This document shows, piece after piece, positions 51,825 to 52,070 of a stretch of 52,070 nt of DNA (its first letter is position 1; every line of letters starts with the position of its first letter). The stretch is from positions 1 to 52,070 of the forward strand of contig NZ_SLZK01000015.1 of assembly GCF_004341105.1 (NCBI RefSeq), in the 5' to 3' direction. The DNA is from Rhizobium sp. BK418 (GTDB lineage: Bacteria; Pseudomonadota; Alphaproteobacteria; Rhizobiales; Rhizobiaceae). The notes under the pieces are model-generated. The model did not search any database. It was not told the DNA's origin and worked only from the letters and a program-made list of their open reading frames with translations. Position numbers and translations under genes: made by a program.

Positions 51825-51874
51825 GCGTCATACGAGGCCGCGAGGAAGGGCAGCCGCAGGAGCGTCAGCATGAG
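51825..51874. repeat. Diverged direct repeat, copy 2
   Basis: Matches 48299-48348 (21 identical bases at 51846-51866 plus similar flanks), in the same orientation and 3.5 kb away. Confidence 0.6.
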
Positions 51875-52070
51875 CTACCCCCGCCATTGCGTTCCGCTTG
51901 TCGGCCAGGCTCGTCACTTTCGCACTCATCGCACGACCGGCCGCGCCGCCTAGCCTGCTCCCTCACCTGCCCGGCCGCGCGAGTGACCGCGCAATATCGA
52001 TGATGTCATCACGGCCTGCGGTCGGATCCTCCCGGTTCCAGGCAAGACCAAGGCCGATCTTGAAATCGAT
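51828..52070 (-). CDS. Possible C-terminal part of a gene entering from the right edge
   Basis: The minus strand is open from the window edge to a TGA at 51828. It starts IDFKIGLGLAWNREDPT, which looks like protein, but downstream the residues become Arg/Gly/Ala-rich. In another frame a protein-like end (GRDDIIDIARSLARPGR) stops at 51964, so a one-base frameshift near 52021 is possible. The C-terminal bases lie in repeat copy 2. Not recognised. Confidence 0.3.

Noticed and set aside
1..52070. CRISPR arrays, rRNA and tRNA genes
   Set aside because: No regularly spaced repeats and no conserved rRNA or tRNA sequence blocks were noticed on either strand.

Overview
The window looks like an accessory replicon (plasmid or plasmid-like island) of a Rhizobiales bacterium, most likely Rhizobiaceae. 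The evidence is GC-rich DNA with strong third-position GC bias, several importers for sugars or sugar-like compounds packed with dehydrogenases, DUF982 and DUF1778-type small genes, and a ParB-like / DUF932 / Toprim / DUF2493 block of the kind found on alphaproteobacterial plasmids. I see no rRNA, tRNA or CRISPR array.

Layout. (1) 1-155: the tail of an XRE-type regulator. (2) 416-18861, all on the minus strand: a very long catabolic unit. Read in the direction of transcription it has a possible 31-aa leader, an SDR, a Zn-alcohol dehydrogenase, a second SDR, a YciI-like protein, a Gfo/Idh/MocA oxidoreductase, a second Zn-ADH, a PRISE-like SDR, an intradiol (hydroxyquinol-type) dioxygenase, maleylacetate reductase, a second YciI-like protein, a 65-aa protein, a CUT2 importer whose ATPase and permease are fused, and a VOC protein. 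After a strong hairpin comes a complete second CUT2 importer. (3) 19216-21932, plus strand: a 3-hydroxyisobutyrate-dehydrogenase-like enzyme and an unusual predicted regulator made of a winged helix fused to a signal-less family-1 solute-binding domain. (4) 21996-28910, minus strand: two tandem ketopantoate-reductase-like paralogues followed by a third CUT2 importer, divergent from a LacI-family gene (29332-30438). A further SDR lies convergent to the LacI gene. (5) 31.3-40.6 kb: a decay zone. It holds remnants of IS481, IS3, IS66, LysR, Dps, ParE and DUF1778 genes, mixed with intact small genes, a class I aldolase and a DsbA-type protein. (6) 40.9-48.1 kb: DUF982, CspA, a tiny membrane protein and the plasmid block. 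(7) 49.7-52.07 kb: a phospholipase D-type protein, an IS256 remnant and the edge of another sequence.

How the genes may work together. The importers would bring in one or more polyol, cyclitol or sugar-like substrates, the many NAD(P)-dependent dehydrogenases would oxidise them, and the hydroxyquinol dioxygenase plus maleylacetate reductase would open a six-membered aromatic ring and pass 3-oxoadipate to central metabolism. No aromatic hydroxylase is visible, so how hydroxyquinol would arise is open. I found a palindromic box (TTATCC-N5-GGA) at four sites, all outside genes and all upstream of units in this region; it is a good candidate operator for the fused regulator. A separate AAACGTTT palindrome pair marks the divergent LacI/paralogue promoter region. 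Functional names rest on motif recognition without database searches.
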